In this document: positions 5,836 to 6,336 of the stretch, piece by piece
How positions within the stretch are numbered: position 1 is the stretch's first letter
Layout of the letters: the number at the start of each line of letters is the position of its first letter
Assembly (NCBI GenBank): GCA_030594665.1
Contig: JAUVET010000090.1
Location: forward strand, 1 to 6,336
Direction: 5' to 3'
Length of the DNA: 6,336 nucleotides
From: Methanosarcinaceae archaeon
GTDB taxonomy: Archaea > Halobacteriota > Methanosarcinia > Methanosarcinales > Methanosarcinaceae
Made by a program: the position numbers and the translations under genes
Notes under the pieces: generated by a model
The model's input: the letters and a program-made list of their open reading frames with translations, nothing else
Told to the model about the DNA's origin: nothing
Databases searched by the model: none

Positions 5836-5869
5836 TTTTTCTCTGCGCCCCTCAGCGCTCTCTGCGGTT
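5836..5869 (-). repeat. Half-copy of the CACAGAG-type repeat
   Basis: Read on the minus strand, these 34 bases run from AACCGCAGAGAGC to CAGAGAAAAA and match 1159-1192 at 28 of 34 positions. Five of the six differences are transitions. The opposite arm is absent, so it cannot form the hairpin seen at 1159-1229. It is either a decayed or a partial copy. Confidence 0.7.
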
Positions 5870-5882
5870 AAAAAATTTCATT

Positions 5883-5891
5883 GATTTCCGG
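5883..5891. repeat. 9-bp direct repeat, right of half repeat
   Basis: GATTTCCGG is an exact copy of 5816-5824, with 58 bases between the two copies. Confidence 0.4.
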
Positions 5892-5943
5892 TGTTTTTGG
5901 ATACGATCCATTCAATGTTAAAGAAAAACAAGTTTATCATCGG

Positions 5944-6336
5944 TTATTTCTCATCCAATATCTTTTTTGCATACAATATCCTCTGGATGATGGTAATGTG
6001 GGTCAATATCACAATTGCTGCAATCGCCCATGCAATTAGTCCGCTGAATGCACCAAAAGCAAGCAGTATCATCCTCTCAGGGCGCTCTGCAATTCCGATA
6101 TTCATTTTTTCAACACCTGCACCCTCTGCCCGCGCGCGCGTGTAGCTCACGATCAACGAGCCGACAAGTGCCATTGCACACCACAGCCACAGGGGTATTC
6201 CGAGCAGCGCGGGTGTCGATATGTTGCCATCCAGCGCGCCATACATAATTCCAATGAAAACGATAGCGTCAGCATACCTGTCACAGACCGAATCCAGAAA
6301 ACCACCAAAGGATGTCATGCGCCCGTTCGCCCTGGC
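5944..6336 (-). CDS. CDP-alcohol phosphotransferase, archaetidylinositol-phosphate-synthase-like (5' end outside window)
   Basis: The visible 130 codons are the C-terminal part of an integral membrane enzyme that joins a CDP-activated lipid to an alcohol head group with release of CMP. The frame stays open to the window edge, where it reads ARANGRMTSFGGFLDSVCD: this is AR-x8-G-x3-D-x3-D, the second half of the family signature; the DG pair must lie just beyond the edge. The ATG at 6316-6318 is therefore an internal methionine, not the start. After the signature come hydrophobic segments (ADAIVFIGIMYG, then a stretch ending at LIVSYTRARAE, then a last long one) with the loop GIAERPERM between them. 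LDSxxDRYAD, SYTRARAE and the AERPERM loop resemble, from memory, archaetidylinositol phosphate synthases, which join CDP-archaeol to inositol phosphate. Other head groups cannot be ruled out. It converges on the cyclophilin gene. Confidence 0.88.
   Translation of the reverse strand, partial: ARANGRMTSFGGFLDSVCDRYADAIVFIGIMYGALDGNISTPALLGIPLWLWCAMALVGSLIVSYTRARAEGAGVEKMNIGIAERPERMILLAFGAFSGLIAWAIAAIVILTHITIIQRILYAKKILDEK

Larger units (their letters stand above)
5593..5943. other. Convergent intergenic region
   Basis: This 351-bp gap between two genes that point at each other holds the terminator hairpin and second dispersed repeat copy (5628-5710), a stretch without recognisable signals (about 5715-5815), the CACAGAG-type half repeat (5836-5869) between direct repeats, and on the minus strand a T-rich tract (about 5922-5931, read TGTTTTTCTT) that may end the phosphotransferase transcript. 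I see no coding sequence or RNA gene. Confidence 0.6.

Noticed and set aside
6128..6142. GC-alternating tract CGCGCGCGCG as a regulatory or Z-DNA element
   Set aside because: It lies inside the phosphotransferase gene and encodes the conserved TRARAE segment, so codon choice explains it.

Overview
The window looks like chromosomal DNA of a methane-metabolising euryarchaeon, most likely from the Methanosarcinales or a related lineage. The evidence is a two-subunit, separately encoded archaeal-type pyruvate carboxylase, a CDP-alcohol phosphotransferase of the archaetidylinositol-phosphate-synthase type, archaeal TATA-like boxes 25-30 bases before starts, GGTG-type ribosome binding sites and T-tract terminators. 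No species can be named from the sequence alone.

Layout. Positions 1-137 hold a GC-rich block plus T-run (probably the terminator of a gene left of the window) and an AT-rich promoter. Positions 153-1124 encode a class I SAM-dependent methyltransferase of unknown substrate. Directly after its stop codon lies a 154-bp MITE-like palindromic element (1125-1278) with terminal inverted repeats and an exact 8-bp target duplication. Positions 1287-1641 have no gene; they contain a hairpin and short direct repeats that may control the next operon. pycB (1642-3384) and pycA (3416-4897) encode the biotin-bearing carboxyltransferase and the biotin carboxylase of pyruvate carboxylase, which makes oxaloacetate from pyruvate, ATP and bicarbonate. 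A cyclophilin-type peptidyl-prolyl isomerase with a lipoprotein signal (5023-5592) follows, with its own TATA-like box and a hairpin/T-run terminator. After a roughly 350-bp convergent intergenic region, the 3' part of a CDP-alcohol phosphotransferase gene (minus strand, 5944-6336) runs off the right edge.

The two Pyc subunits clearly work together. The other genes have no obvious functional link to them. No T-run of five or more lies between pycA and the cyclophilin gene, so pycBA transcripts could read through to the terminator at 5628-5656.

The most interesting structure is non-coding: the precisely bounded palindromic element with a reconstructable empty site, a related half-copy at 5836-5869, and a diverged duplication of a terminator-like segment at 6-88 and 5632-5710. 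I see no convincing new multi-gene system.
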